A stretch of 64,000 bases of DNA from Dyella sp. SG609 (GTDB taxonomy: Bacteria; Pseudomonadota; Gammaproteobacteria; Xanthomonadales; Rhodanobacteraceae): assembly GCF_012275375.1 (NCBI RefSeq), contig NZ_JAAZQJ010000003.1, forward strand, positions 1 through 64,000, read 5' to 3'. Position 1 is the first letter of the stretch. Each line of letters begins with the position of its first letter. Below, one piece after another: positions 27,168-36,702 of the stretch. The notes under the pieces were generated by a model. That model searched no databases. It was not told the DNA's origin and saw nothing but the letters and a program-made list of their open reading frames with translations. The translations under genes and the position numbers were made by a program.

Positions 27168-27482
27168 TTACTGGATGGAGCCCGGCAGCAGCGACTGCCA
27201 GCCCAGGCTGATGCGGCGGCTGCGCTGCGAGCCGGACGAGCCGCTGCCGCCAACGGGGCAGTTCTCGCTGGAAGAGCCGGAAGCCGGGGTGTTCTGCGTA
27301 TTGCTGTCGCGCGGCACGCCGAGGGCGTCGCCGCCGTTGCCGCTGACTTCGTGGGGGACGGCGCTGTCCACGCCGGAACGCTGCAGGCCGCCCAATTCCT
27401 GGGTATCGGCGTCCATGGCCGAAGCGGCACCGATGCCGCTGGCGCCCAAAACACACGCGAACAGGAACTGTCTGATGCCCAT
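27168..27482 (-). CDS. Small exported Ser/Gly-rich protein of unknown function
   Basis: 104 aa: signal peptide (MGIRQFLFACVLGASGIGAA SA), then a low-complexity serine, glycine and asparagine stretch (NTQNTPASGSSSENCPVGGS) with a single Cys and a basic C-terminus. Followed by mtfA on the same strand. The composition suggests a disordered periplasmic or secreted protein; not recognised. Confidence 0.6.
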   Translation of the reverse strand: MGIRQFLFACVLGASGIGAASAMDADTQELGGLQRSGVDSAVPHEVSGNGGDALGVPRDSNTQNTPASGSSSENCPVGGSGSSGSQRSRRISLGWQSLLPGSIQ

Positions 27483-27725
27483 GGCGGCTCAACCCCTTGA
27501 TCCGCAAGCCAAGGAACGGATCGTCGCAGAATCGTCACTAGGATGCCAGTGCCGGGCCTGCGCCGTGCCGGGGCGCGCCAGTCCCACAAGTACTAGGCGC
27601 GGCGGATGGCCGGCGGCTACTCGGCGTCCGGCCCACGCTCTAAGATGCCGCCCCATGCACGCGATTGACCCTTCCCTGGCCGGGCCTGCCCCGCGCCGGG
27701 CTCACCACGACGGCGGGCGCCCCTG

Positions 27726-28697
27726 ATGCAGGCGCGCGAACTGCTGGCGCTGCTCGCACCGGGCGAGGCCTTGTCGGGCGAGCGCCTGGCCGAGCAGGGC
27801 GGGGTGACCCGCGCCGCCATCTGGAAGCAGATCCAGGCCCTGCGCTCGCGCGGCGTGCCGATCGAGGCGCGCGGCGCCGCCGGCTACCGGCTGCCCTGGC
27901 CGCTGCAGATGCTGGACGCCGCACGCATCCGCGCGGCCGTGCCGGCGCCGTGGCGCAAGCGGCTGGGCGAGCTGGAGGTGCACTGGGAGCTGGATTCCAC
28001 CTCCAGCGAACTGCAGCGCCGCGGCGCCGAGCTGCCGGACCTGAGCGTGATGATCGCCGAGACCCAGAGCGCCGGCCGCGGCCGGCGCGGGCGCGCCTGG
28101 CTGTCGCCGCCGGGATTGAATCTGTATCTGTCCTGCCTGAAGCGCTTCGACGGCGGCTTCGCCGCGCTGTCCGGCTTGTCGCTGGCAGTGGGGGTGATCC
28201 TGCTGCGCGCACTGGAATCGCTGGGCATCGCCGAGGCCGGCCTGAAGTGGCCGAACGACGCGCTGGCCCGCGGCGGCAAGCTGGCCGGCATCCTGGTCGA
28301 GCTCAGCGGGGAATATCAGGGGCCGTGCGCGGCGGTGATCGGCATCGGCCTCAACCTGCGCCTCACCGACGCGCTGCGCGAACAGGCCGGCCAGCCGGCC
28401 TGCGACCTGGCCACCCTGGCCGGCGGCGAGCCGCCGGAACGCAATGACGTGGCCGCCGCGCTGATCACCGCGCTGGCCGAAGGCCTGACCCGGTTCGAGC
28501 GCGAAGGCTTCGCCGGTTTCGTCGCCGACTACGCCGCACGCGACCTGCTGCGCGACGCCCCCCTGCGCGTACAAGGCGCGCAGGGCGTGCTCGAAGGCAT
28601 CGGCGCGGGCGTGGACGAGCGCGGCGCGCTGCTGGTGAACGCGGCGGACGGCCTGCACCGCGTCGACAGCGCCGACGTGTCGGTGCGCCGCGCATGA
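27726..28697 (+). CDS. birA: Biotin--[acetyl-CoA-carboxylase] ligase BirA, bifunctional type
   Basis: 323 aa. N-terminal winged helix (LSGERLAEQGGVTRAAIWKQ, IQALRSRGVPIEARG) as in repressor-type BirA, then the ligase domain with AETQSAGRGRRGRAWLSPPG (biotinyl-AMP loop), LKWPNDALARGGKLAGILVE, and an SH3-like C-terminus. Activates biotin and attaches it to AccB; the HTH implies repression of biotin genes as well. coaX overlaps its stop by 4 bp. Confidence 0.95.
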   Translation: MQARELLALLAPGEALSGERLAEQGGVTRAAIWKQIQALRSRGVPIEARGAAGYRLPWPLQMLDAARIRAAVPAPWRKRLGELEVHWELDSTSSELQRRGAELPDLSVMIAETQSAGRGRRGRAWLSPPGLNLYLSCLKRFDGGFAALSGLSLAVGVILLRALESLGIAEAGLKWPNDALARGGKLAGILVELSGEYQGPCAAVIGIGLNLRLTDALREQAGQPACDLATLAGGEPPERNDVAAALITALAEGLTRFEREGFAGFVADYAARDLLRDAPLRVQGAQGVLEGIGAGVDERGALLVNAADGLHRVDSADVSVRRA

Positions 28698-29452
28698 AGC
28701 TGTTGCTGGATCTGGGCAATACCCGCCTGAAATGGGCCGTACGCGATGGCGCCGCATGGCATTCGCGTGGCGCGGTGAGCTGGGACAGCGACATCGCCGC
28801 CGTTTTGAGCGAAGCCTGGCGCGAGCTGCCCGCGCTGGACGACGTGGTGGGCGCCTCGGTGGTCGACGCCGCGCGCGAAGCCGCCGTGGCCGATGCCGTG
28901 CGCGCGGCCGGTTCGCTCGCTCCGTTCTGGCTGCGCACCCCGGCCGAAGCCTGCGGCGTGCGCAATGCCTACGACGAACCGCAGCGCCTGGGCGTGGACC
29001 GCTTCCTTGCCATGGTCGCCGCCTACGACGCCGGCCATGCGCCGTGCATCCTGGCCGGCGTCGGCACCGCGCTCACGCTGGATGCGCTGGCGGCGGACGG
29101 CCGCCATCTCGGCGGCCTGATCGCCCCCGGCCCGCAGCTGATGCAGCAGTCGCTGGTCGGTGCCACCGCGCGGGTGCGCCCGGAACGCCCCGGCGAGGTG
29201 CTGGACGCCGCCGCCAATACCGCCGACGCCGTGGCTTCCGGCTGCTGGCAGGCCGCGGCGGCGCTGATCGAACGCTTTGCGCGGCGCATGAGCCACTCCC
29301 TGGGTGGCAAGCCTTCGCTGCACCTGGGCGGCGGCGATGCCGCGGCCCTGCTGCCCCTGCTGGAATGTCCTGCCGCGCTGGCGGAGGACGGCGTGCTCCA
29401 CGGTCTGGCCGTGTGGGCGAATGCGCATCCGGCTGCCTTGCGCGCTCTCTAG
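28694..29452 (+). CDS. coaX: Type III pantothenate kinase CoaX
   Basis: 252 aa catalysing the first step of CoA synthesis. Motifs: LLLDLGNTRLKWAV (phosphate 1), PQRLGVDRFLAMVAAY (pantothenate binding), and ILAGVGTALTLDAL (phosphate 2). Start ATGA overlaps the birA stop; the birA-coaX pairing is common in beta- and gammaproteobacteria. It is followed 36 bp later by the SPOR protein gene. Confidence 0.95.
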   Translation: MKLLLDLGNTRLKWAVRDGAAWHSRGAVSWDSDIAAVLSEAWRELPALDDVVGASVVDAAREAAVADAVRAAGSLAPFWLRTPAEACGVRNAYDEPQRLGVDRFLAMVAAYDAGHAPCILAGVGTALTLDALAADGRHLGGLIAPGPQLMQQSLVGATARVRPERPGEVLDAAANTADAVASGCWQAAAALIERFARRMSHSLGGKPSLHLGGGDAAALLPLLECPAALAEDGVLHGLAVWANAHPAALRAL

Positions 29453-29488
29453 AATGGCGCGTTGCCGTTTCCTCACCTGGGTCGTTGC

Positions 29489-30238
29489 ATGGTTCTGCGT
29501 CTGCTGTTCGTTCTGCTGATCGCGCTGAATATCGCCGTGGGCGCGTGGCTGTGGCTGGGCCAGGACGACACGCACGGCCGCAGCGCCGCCGACCCGGACG
29601 TGCCCACCCTGCACCTGCTGGCCGAGCGCCCCGCGCCGCCGGCCAGCGCGCCCGAGGCCGCCGCCACCGTGCAGGCGCCCGCCACTCCCGCCGCGCCGCC
29701 CGCCGCACCGGCCAGCAGCGCCGCCAAGGCACCGGCCCAGGCGCAGGCCGCGCTGGCGCCGACGTCGTCGCGCTCCAACACCTACACCTGCATCTCGATC
29801 GGCCCGTTCGCCACGCCGGTGGACCTGCACAACGCCCGCAACGCGCTCACCGCGCAGGCCGCGCGCATGCGCTCGCGCCAGGAGCAGACCACGCAGACGC
29901 GCGGCTGGTGGGTCTACCTGCCGGCCAGCGCCAGCCGCGACCAGGCGCTGGCGCAGGCGCGCCGGCTGAGCGCGGCGAATATCGGCGACTACTTCGTGGT
30001 CGGCTCCGGCGGCCAGCCCAACACCATCTCGCTGGGCCTGTTCAAGGACCCGGCCAACGCACGCAAGCGCCGCGACGAAGTGGCCGCCGCCGGCTTCCCC
30101 GCGCAGATGACCGAGCGCACCGAGACCGTGCCCGAATACTGGCTGGACCTGGCCGTCGCCGAAGCCGCGCACTTCGACTGGCGCAGCCACCTGCGCAACG
30201 CCGCGGGCGTCGGTTCGCACAGCACTGGATGTTTCTGA
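29489..30238 (+). CDS. SPOR-domain membrane protein
   Basis: 249 aa. A single N-terminal transmembrane helix (LRLLFVLLIALNIAVGAWLWL) is followed by an Ala/Pro-rich linker of about 55 residues and a SPOR domain (YTCISIGPFATPVDLHNARN then YFVVGSGGQPNTISLGLFKD). SPOR domains bind denuded peptidoglycan at the division site. The start is placed at the ATG at 29489 just before the helix; a TTG at 29462 is less likely. Third gene of the birA-coaX unit. Confidence 0.88.
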   Translation: MVLRLLFVLLIALNIAVGAWLWLGQDDTHGRSAADPDVPTLHLLAERPAPPASAPEAAATVQAPATPAAPPAAPASSAAKAPAQAQAALAPTSSRSNTYTCISIGPFATPVDLHNARNALTAQAARMRSRQEQTTQTRGWWVYLPASASRDQALAQARRLSAANIGDYFVVGSGGQPNTISLGLFKDPANARKRRDEVAAAGFPAQMTERTETVPEYWLDLAVAEAAHFDWRSHLRNAAGVGSHSTGCF

Positions 30239-30279
30239 GCGCGTCCGCCGGGAGCGACCTGCTAGACTGCGCCTCCCTC

Positions 30280-30355
30280 GCCGGCATAGCTCAGTTGGTA
30301 GAGCAACCGCCTTGTAAGCGGTAGGTCGTCTGTTCGAGTCAGACTGTCGGCACCA
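30280..30355 (+). tRNA. tRNA-Thr (UGU)
   Basis: Complete 76-base cloverleaf with CCA encoded. Acceptor arms GCCGGCA and TGTCGGC (one G-T pair), D arm GCTC/GAGC, anticodon stem ACCGC/GCGGT with loop CTTGTAA and anticodon TGT at 30313-30315, T arm GTCTG-TTCGAGT-CAGAC. It lies just after the SPOR gene. Confidence 0.97.
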
Positions 30356-30664
30356 CTCCGCGTGATTTTCCCCTCGGATTCTGACTGTGAATCCTTCTCC
30401 CGCTGGCGACCCGAAGGTAGTCCCCGTGGGAGAGAAGGTGGCGGCAGCCGGATGAGGGTTCGGGCGCAGCGGCGCACCTCACGCTTGCGCTCCGGCCGTA
30501 CCCTCACCCCAACCCCTCTCCCGACGGGAGAGGGGCTTTATGTCGCGGCATTTCGGAGTTTGACTCCCTGCCGCGATTCAAAGCGCAGTCCACATTTTTT
30601 TCAGCGCCCGCTCGCTATATAAACAACCGCACGGACCCGGCACGCCTCCCCTCAAGGAATTGCG
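30356..30664. other. Intergenic stretch dominated by the dispersed repeat
   Basis: 309 bp; half is copy B of the repeat. The rest is unremarkable. A purine-rich AAGGAA near 30655 serves the cyclase gene. Confidence 0.6.
30393..30538. repeat. Dispersed intergenic repeat (copy B)
   Basis: Same block order as 6792-6928: CCTTCTCCC, CGACCCGAAGGTAGTCCC, GTGGGAGAGAAGGTGGCGGC, GCCGGATGAGGGT, then CCCTCTCCCGACGGGAGAGG. The middle part differs most between copies. Lies between tRNA-Thr and the diguanylate cyclase gene. Confidence 0.8.
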
Positions 30665-32827
30665 ATGCAGTTGCGGACAGACCCGAACCTGCGCTGGACG
30701 CGCTGGGCCGAAGCCTCGGCGCTGTTCGTCGCGGTGCTCGCGGCCACGGCGTATTCGCTGCTGCTGACGCGCCATACCGGCAGCAACGTCACCATGTGGA
30801 TTGCGGACGGCGTCGTGGTCGGCGCACTGCTGCGCGTGTCCGACGAGCGCTGGCCGCGTTATCTGGGCGCCGCGTTCGCGGGTTACTTCACCGGCAAGAT
30901 GCTGCTGGGCGACCCGCTGATCTCCAGCACCCTGCTGGGCCTGGTCAATGGCGTCGAAGTGATGATCGTGGCGCGCGGCGTGCGCCGCGGCTTCCCGCGC
31001 ATCCAGGACGACACGCCATTCCTGCGCCTGGGCCAGACGGCGATGCTGTCGACCCTGGCTGCTTCGCTGGTGTCGGCGCTGCTCGCCGCGTTCGTGCTCT
31101 ACGCCACCGCCGACACCGATTTCTGGACCACCTTCGACTGGTGGTTCCGTTCCCATCTGCTGGGCATGGTGATCGTGGCCACGCTCACCCTGGTGGTGCT
31201 CGTGCAGGGCTGGCGCATGCTCGGCCGGCGCGGGCATCGCCTGGTGCTGCTGCGCGACCTGCTGTTGCTGGGCGCGACGACGGTCTTCGTGTTCGCGCAG
31301 TCGCGCTATCCGCTGCTGTTCGTGGTGTTCGCGCCGCTGCTCTACGTGGTGATCCGCCACCGCTTTCCGGGGCTGGTGATCGGCGTGGCGGTGGTGACGC
31401 TTACCGCCAATATCGCCATCGCCATGGGCGGCGGCCCGCTTGGCCTGATTCCCAACGCCAGCGCAGTGGAGCGTTCGCTGCTGGGGCAGTTCTTTCTCGG
31501 CATGGTGTGCCTGGTGGCGGTGCCGATCGCGCTGGCCCAGGCCGATCGCCGCCGCCTGGCGCGGCGCGTGCGCGACAGCGAGGTGCGCTACCGCCTGCTG
31601 GCCGACTACGCCAGCGACCTGGTGATGCGCATCGCGCGCGACGGCTCGCGGCGCTACGTATCGCCTTCGATCAAGGACCTGCTCGGCTGGGAGGTCGGCG
31701 AGTTCATGCTGCCGCGCCCGGACCTGATCCACCCCGACGACCGCGAACGCGTGGACGAAGCGATGGAGCAGCTCTGGGCCACCGAGCGCATGTCGCTCAC
31801 CCGTTACCGCTTGCGCCACAAGAAGGGTTATTACGTGTGGATCGAGGCGCTGGTGCGCGTGATGCCCAGCCCGGAACACGCCGGCGAGATGGAGCTGATC
31901 TATACCGGCCGCGACATCACCGAAAGCATTGTCGCCGAACAGGCGCTGGCCGACAGCGAGACCCGCCTGCGCCGCATCACCGACAAGGTGCCCGCGCTGA
32001 TCACCCACATCGGCATCGACGAGCGCTACATCTTCGTCAGCGGCTATGCGCGCGAGATCACCGGGCTGGAGCCGGAGGCGATGGTCGGGCGCAGCGTGCG
32101 CGAAACGCGTGGCGCGGCGCTGTACAGCCTGATGAAGCCGCATATCGCGGCGGTGCTGCAGGGCCGCGAAACCACCTTCGAATACGAATTCGAGCGCGAC
32201 GGCCGCTATTTCTACCTGCAGGCCACCTACCTGCCGGCCACCTCGGTCACCGGCGAGAACATCGGCTTCTATGCGCTGACCACCGACGTCACGCGCATCA
32301 AGCTGGCCGAGCAGAAGCTCTCCTTCCTCGCCCATTACGACACGCTGACCAACCTGGCCAACCGCCGCTACTTCACCGAGTGCGCGCATGCGGCGCTGGA
32401 ACGCGCGGCGGTGACGCGCGCACCGATGCTGCTGATGCTGATCGACGTGGACTACTTCAAGCAGATCAACGACGGCCACGGCCACGCCTCCGGCGACGCG
32501 GTGCTGCGCGAGGTGGCGCGGCGCCTGAAGGCCTCCGTGCGCAAGTCGGACCTGGTGGCCCGGCTGGGTGGCGACGAGTTCGTCATCCTGTGCGACGACG
32601 TGGACGCCACTTACGCGGCGGAGAGCCTGGCCGGCAAGGTGATCGCCTCGATGGCCGCGCCGATATCGCTCGATGCCGCGCGGCTGAAGGTGACGCTCAG
32701 CGTGGGCGCGGCGCTGTGCCGCGACATTGCCTCGCTGGACGAACTGGTGCAGCGGGCCGACGAGGCGCTGTACGAGGCGAAGGAAGCGGGACGCGCGTGT
32801 TATCGCCTGGTGGTCGAGCGGCTGTAG
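30665..32827 (+). CDS. MASE1-PAS-PAS-GGDEF diguanylate cyclase
   Basis: 720 aa. An N-terminal MASE1 sensor with about eight membrane helices (residues 1-295) is followed by two PAS domains (about 305-430 and 435-550; YRLLADYASDLVMRIA, LRRITDKVPALITHI) and a GGDEF domain. The active-site GGDEF is residues 635-639, and the inhibitory RxxD I-site (RKSD) is residues 626-629, so active c-di-GMP synthesis with product inhibition is expected. No EAL domain. Stands alone after the repeat. Confidence 0.95.
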   Translation: MQLRTDPNLRWTRWAEASALFVAVLAATAYSLLLTRHTGSNVTMWIADGVVVGALLRVSDERWPRYLGAAFAGYFTGKMLLGDPLISSTLLGLVNGVEVMIVARGVRRGFPRIQDDTPFLRLGQTAMLSTLAASLVSALLAAFVLYATADTDFWTTFDWWFRSHLLGMVIVATLTLVVLVQGWRMLGRRGHRLVLLRDLLLLGATTVFVFAQSRYPLLFVVFAPLLYVVIRHRFPGLVIGVAVVTLTANIAIAMGGGPLGLIPNASAVERSLLGQFFLGMVCLVAVPIALAQADRRRLARRVRDSEVRYRLLADYASDLVMRIARDGSRRYVSPSIKDLLGWEVGEFMLPRPDLIHPDDRERVDEAMEQLWATERMSLTRYRLRHKKGYYVWIEALVRVMPSPEHAGEMELIYTGRDITESIVAEQALADSETRLRRITDKVPALITHIGIDERYIFVSGYAREITGLEPEAMVGRSVRETRGAALYSLMKPHIAAVLQGRETTFEYEFERDGRYFYLQATYLPATSVTGENIGFYALTTDVTRIKLAEQKLSFLAHYDTLTNLANRRYFTECAHAALERAAVTRAPMLLMLIDVDYFKQINDGHGHASGDAVLREVARRLKASVRKSDLVARLGGDEFVILCDDVDATYAAESLAGKVIASMAAPISLDAARLKVTLSVGAALCRDIASLDELVQRADEALYEAKEAGRACYRLVVERL

Positions 32828-32913
32828 CAGCGGCCTGTAAGCAAGACTTCACTTGACCCCGGCGCAAGTCGCCGGGAAGATCGCATGATGCAACGCAGCA
32901 ATGCTCCCGCGCC

Positions 32914-33882
32914 ATGCTCACGCTGAAACTCGCCCTGCAAGGCGGCGGCGCGCACGGTGCGTTCACCTGGGGCGCGCTGACCCGCCTGCTGGAACTGCCC
33001 GGCCTGGCGGTGCAAGCGATCAGCGGCACCAGCAGCGGCGCGATGAATGCCGCCGCCTTCGCCCAGGGCTGGGCGCGCGGCGGCGCCGCGGGTGCGCGCG
33101 CTTCGCTCGATGCTTTCTGGCTGGGCCTGGCCGGGCGCAACGCGGTGGCGGACTGGTGGCAGGCGCAGTCGCGCCTGTTCGGCGACGCCATGCCGTGGCC
33201 GCAGCCACCGGTGTCCGCGGCTGGCGGCGGCATCAATCCGCTGCGCTCGATGGTGGAGGAATTCTTCGACCAGGACGTGCTGCGCCACGGTCCGGTGGCG
33301 CTGTATATCGCCGCCACGCGCATGCGCGATGGCGCGCTCGAAGTGTTTTCCGGCGCGCGCCTCAGCCACGATGCGCTGCTCGCCTCGGCCAGCCTGCCGC
33401 CGTGGTTTCCGCCCACCGAGATCGACGGCGAGGCGTACTGGGACGGCGGTTTCGCCGGCAATCCCGCGCTGGAGCCGCTGCTCGGCATCGGCGGCGACGA
33501 CCTGCTGTGCGTGCTGCTGCAGCCGCAGCTGCGCCAGGCCATGCCGCGCAATCCGCGCGAGGCGCTGATGCTGTCGGCGGAGCTTTCCTTCGGCGCCGCG
33601 TTCGCGCGCGAGCTGCGCGATCTGGCGGTGGCGCGCGCGCAGGCTGCCCGCCACCTGTGGCCGAATGCCGCGGAGCGCAAGCTGCGCGAGCTGCGCCTGC
33701 ACGTGATCGCGCCGGACGAAGGCCTGGCCGCGCTCGGCCATTCCGCGGCCGACACGCGCACCGCCCAGCTGCGCGCCCTGCACGACCTGGGCCGCGACAC
33801 CGCCGGGCGCTGGCTGGCGCGCCATGCGGTGGACCTGGGGCGGCGCGGCAGTTTCAGCCTGGACCTCGGCGCCGGCGCCTGA
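32914..33882 (+). CDS. Patatin-like phospholipase
   Basis: 322 aa. Oxyanion loop LQGGGAHGAFTWGAL, nucleophile elbow GTSSG (Ser40), and DGG with Asp177 in YWDGGFAGNP make an intact Ser-Asp dyad. No signal peptide, so probably cytosolic or membrane-associated like RssA-type proteins. Substrate unknown. Confidence 0.92.
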   Translation: MLTLKLALQGGGAHGAFTWGALTRLLELPGLAVQAISGTSSGAMNAAAFAQGWARGGAAGARASLDAFWLGLAGRNAVADWWQAQSRLFGDAMPWPQPPVSAAGGGINPLRSMVEEFFDQDVLRHGPVALYIAATRMRDGALEVFSGARLSHDALLASASLPPWFPPTEIDGEAYWDGGFAGNPALEPLLGIGGDDLLCVLLQPQLRQAMPRNPREALMLSAELSFGAAFARELRDLAVARAQAARHLWPNAAERKLRELRLHVIAPDEGLAALGHSAADTRTAQLRALHDLGRDTAGRWLARHAVDLGRRGSFSLDLGAGA

Positions 33883-33990
33883 AGCGGTTTTTGCCCCGGG
33901 GTGCCCGCACAGGCGTTCTTGTAGACTTGGGCGATGCCGCCGCCAGCGCGCGGGCGTGCATCCCTTAAGACTTTGAACGACCGAGGAAGC

Positions 33991-34905
33991 ATGGGTAATC
34001 AGGCTGTATCGCTGATCGGTGCGCCCACCGATATCGGAGCGGGGCATCGCGGTGCCTCGATGGGCCCCGAGGCCCTGCGCGTGGCCAATCTGCAGGCGCG
34101 GCTGAGAGCGCGCGGCATCGACGTGGTCGACCGCGGCAATCTGCAGGGGCCGCTGAATCCGTGGGAACCGCCGCGCGATGGCTATCGCCATCTGTCCGCC
34201 GTGGTGGAGTGGAACCGCGCGGTGTACGAGTCGATCTATGCGGAACTGGGCCTGGGCCGCCTGCCCGTGATGCTCGGCGGCGACCACTGCCTGGCGATCG
34301 GCTCGATCACCGCCGTGGCCCGCCACTGCCGCGAGCAGAACAAGAAGCTGCGCGTGCTGTGGCTGGATGCGCACGCCGATTTCAATACCGCCCAGATCAC
34401 GCCTTCCGGCAATATCCACGGCATGCCGGTGGCCTGCCTGTGCGGCATGGGTCCGGACGAGCTCACCGGCCTCGGCGGCAGCAAGCCGGCGACCACGCCG
34501 GACGTGTTCCGCCAGATCGGCATCCGCTCGGTCGACGAGGGCGAGAAGCGCCTGGTGCGCGAGGCGCACGTGAGCATCTTCGACATGCGCCAGATCGACG
34601 AATCCGGCATGAAGCGCGTGATGGAAGAAGCGCTGGAAGGCGTCGACGCCGACACCCATCTGCACGTGAGCTTCGACGTGGACTTCCTCGACCCGGCCAT
34701 CGCGCCGGGCGTGGGCACCACCGTGCGCGGCGGCCCGAACTACCGCGAAGCGCAGCTGTGCATGGAGATGATCGCCGACACCGGCCGCCTCGCCTCGCTG
34801 GACATCGTGGAATTGAACCCGGCCTTCGACAAGCGCAACCAGACCGCCAAGCTGGCGGTGGACTTGGTCGAATCGCTGTTCGGCAAATCCACGCTGATCC
34901 GCTGA
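33991..34905 (+). CDS. rocF: Arginase
   Basis: 304 aa, hydrolysing L-arginine to ornithine and urea with a binuclear Mn site. Ligand motifs: GGDHCLAIGS, LWLDAHADFNT, and SFDVDFLDPAIAPGVGT; the substrate-loop segment SGNIHGMPVACL is present. The N-terminus VSLIGAPTDIGAGHRGASMG is arginase-like rather than agmatinase-like. GAGGAA precedes the ATG. No ornithine-using gene is adjacent. Confidence 0.93.
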   Translation: MGNQAVSLIGAPTDIGAGHRGASMGPEALRVANLQARLRARGIDVVDRGNLQGPLNPWEPPRDGYRHLSAVVEWNRAVYESIYAELGLGRLPVMLGGDHCLAIGSITAVARHCREQNKKLRVLWLDAHADFNTAQITPSGNIHGMPVACLCGMGPDELTGLGGSKPATTPDVFRQIGIRSVDEGEKRLVREAHVSIFDMRQIDESGMKRVMEEALEGVDADTHLHVSFDVDFLDPAIAPGVGTTVRGGPNYREAQLCMEMIADTGRLASLDIVELNPAFDKRNQTAKLAVDLVESLFGKSTLIR

Positions 34906-34948
34906 GCCCGATTCCGCCGAGCCCGATAACGACAAGAAGAAGATATAC

Positions 34949-36319
34949 ATGCGAACCCGTGTACTGACCGGCATCACCACCACCGGCACGCCGCACCTGG
35001 GCAACTACGTCGGCGCGATCCGCCCCGCCGTGGCCGCCAGCCTCCGTCCGGAAGTGGATGCGTTCTATTTCATGGCCGACTACCACGCGCTGATCAAGAG
35101 CGACGACCCGGCGCGCATCGAGCGCTCGCGCCTGGAGATCGCCGCCACGTGGCTGGCCGCGGGGCTCGATCCGGATCGCGTCACCTTCTATCGCCAGTCG
35201 GACATCCCGGAGATTCCGGAACTCACCTGGTTCCTCACCTGCGTCACCGCCAAGGGCCTGCTCAACCGCGCGCATGCGTACAAGGCGGCGGTGGACAAGA
35301 ACACCGACGCGGGCGAGGACGCCGATGCGGGCGTCACCGCCGGCCTGTACATGTATCCGGTGCTGATGGCGGCGGACATCCTCGCCTTCAACGCGCACAA
35401 GGTGCCGGTGGGGCGCGACCAGATCCAGCACATCGAGATGGCGCGCGATATCGCGCAGCGCTTCAACCATATCTACGGCGGCGATTATTTCGTGCTGCCG
35501 GAAGTGGTGATCGAGGAACAGGTGGCCACGCTGCCCGGGCTCGACGGCCGCAAGATGTCCAAGAGCTACGACAACACCATTCCGCTGTTCGCCGGCGGCC
35601 GGAAGCATCTGCGCGACAGCATCATGCGCATCGTCACCGACTCGCGCCTGCCGCGCGAGCCGAAGGACCCGGACAGCTCCTCGCTGTTCACCATCTTCCG
35701 CGCCTTCGCCACCGAGGCCGAAGCCGGCGCCTTCCATCAGGCGCTGCTCGACGGCATCGGCTGGGGCGAGGCCAAGCAGGTGCTGTTCGAACGCATCGAG
35801 GCGGACGTGGCGCCGATGCGCGAGCGCTACGACGAGCTGATGTCGAAGCCCGAGCGCATCGAAGCGATTCTGCGCGAGGGTGCGCTGAAGGCACGCGCCA
35901 TTGCGGGGCCGAAGATCGCGGAACTGCGCGATGCGATCGGCCTGCGTTCGGGCATCGCGGTGGCGGCGGCTCCCGCGCCGGCGGCCGGCAAGGCCGAAGG
36001 CCGGGCGGGCAAATTGCCGCGCTTCGCCAGTTTCCGCGAGGCCGATGGTAGCTTCCGTTTCCGCCTGTTCTCCGCCGAGGGCGAGGAGCTGCTGCTGTCG
36101 AAGTCGTTCGCCGATCCGAAGGCGGCGGGTGCCTGCCAGAAGAAGCTGAAGGGTCCTGGCGCTACCGCGGCCGTGCTGCAGGTGCAGCCGCGTGCGCTGC
36201 ATCTGGAACTGGATGGCGAGTTTGTCGGCAGCACGCCGGAGTATGGCGATGAGGCGGCCCGCGATGGGGCGCTGGAGCGGTTGCGCGAGGCGCTGGATCA
36301 GCTGTCCGTGCAGGAGTGA
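34949..36319 (+). CDS. trpS: Tryptophanyl-tRNA synthetase with C-terminal extension
   Basis: 456 aa, longer than the usual 330-350. HIGH-type motif PHLGNY at residues 15-20; KMSKS at 202-206 in GRKMSKSYDN. The catalytic and anticodon regions end near residue 330; an Ala/Pro linker then leads to a tail of about 110 residues with an FRFRLFSAEGEELLLSKSF element resembling the small YegP/DUF1508 fold. Similar tails occur in xanthomonad TrpS to my knowledge. The tail's role is unknown. Confidence 0.94.
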   Translation: MRTRVLTGITTTGTPHLGNYVGAIRPAVAASLRPEVDAFYFMADYHALIKSDDPARIERSRLEIAATWLAAGLDPDRVTFYRQSDIPEIPELTWFLTCVTAKGLLNRAHAYKAAVDKNTDAGEDADAGVTAGLYMYPVLMAADILAFNAHKVPVGRDQIQHIEMARDIAQRFNHIYGGDYFVLPEVVIEEQVATLPGLDGRKMSKSYDNTIPLFAGGRKHLRDSIMRIVTDSRLPREPKDPDSSSLFTIFRAFATEAEAGAFHQALLDGIGWGEAKQVLFERIEADVAPMRERYDELMSKPERIEAILREGALKARAIAGPKIAELRDAIGLRSGIAVAAAPAPAAGKAEGRAGKLPRFASFREADGSFRFRLFSAEGEELLLSKSFADPKAAGACQKKLKGPGATAAVLQVQPRALHLELDGEFVGSTPEYGDEAARDGALERLREALDQLSVQE

Positions 36320-36372
36320 GCGCGTGGTGGGTCACGCGGGGCGATGAAACGATTCCTGGGGTGATCTGACTG

Positions 36373-36702
36373 ATGCGTTATCTCGCGATTTTGTTGCTGG
36401 CGCCTTGGTTGTTGATTTTGGGGTGGGCTTATTGGGCCTACCCGAAGAGTCTGCCGCGCACTAAGGCGCGGCGGGCGTTCGATCTTCTGGCGGTGATCGC
36501 TGCCGCGGTGGCGGCTGGGTGGTCGGCGGTTGCCGGGTTTGAGGCGGCGGTGGTGCCCTCGGTTGGGCAGTTTGGGCCGCCTAGCGGGGCGATTTGGCAG
36601 CAGGTGTTGCCGGCGTTGTATGGGTATGGTGCCTGTGTCGCTGTGCTGGTCGTGGCGCTGTTGCTGCGTGCGCTGATTTGGCGACCTAAGCGCGCAGGCT
36701 GA
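36373..36702 (+). CDS. Hypothetical small membrane protein
   Basis: 109 aa with three hydrophobic segments (YLAILLLAPWLLILGWAYWA; LLAVIAAAVAAGWSAVAGF; YGACVAVLVVALLLRALIW). Codon use is noticeably less GC-biased at third positions than trpS upstream. Not recognised. The frame ends just before a REP element. Confidence 0.65.
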   Translation: MRYLAILLLAPWLLILGWAYWAYPKSLPRTKARRAFDLLAVIAAAVAAGWSAVAGFEAAVVPSVGQFGPPSGAIWQQVLPALYGYGACVAVLVVALLLRALIWRPKRAG

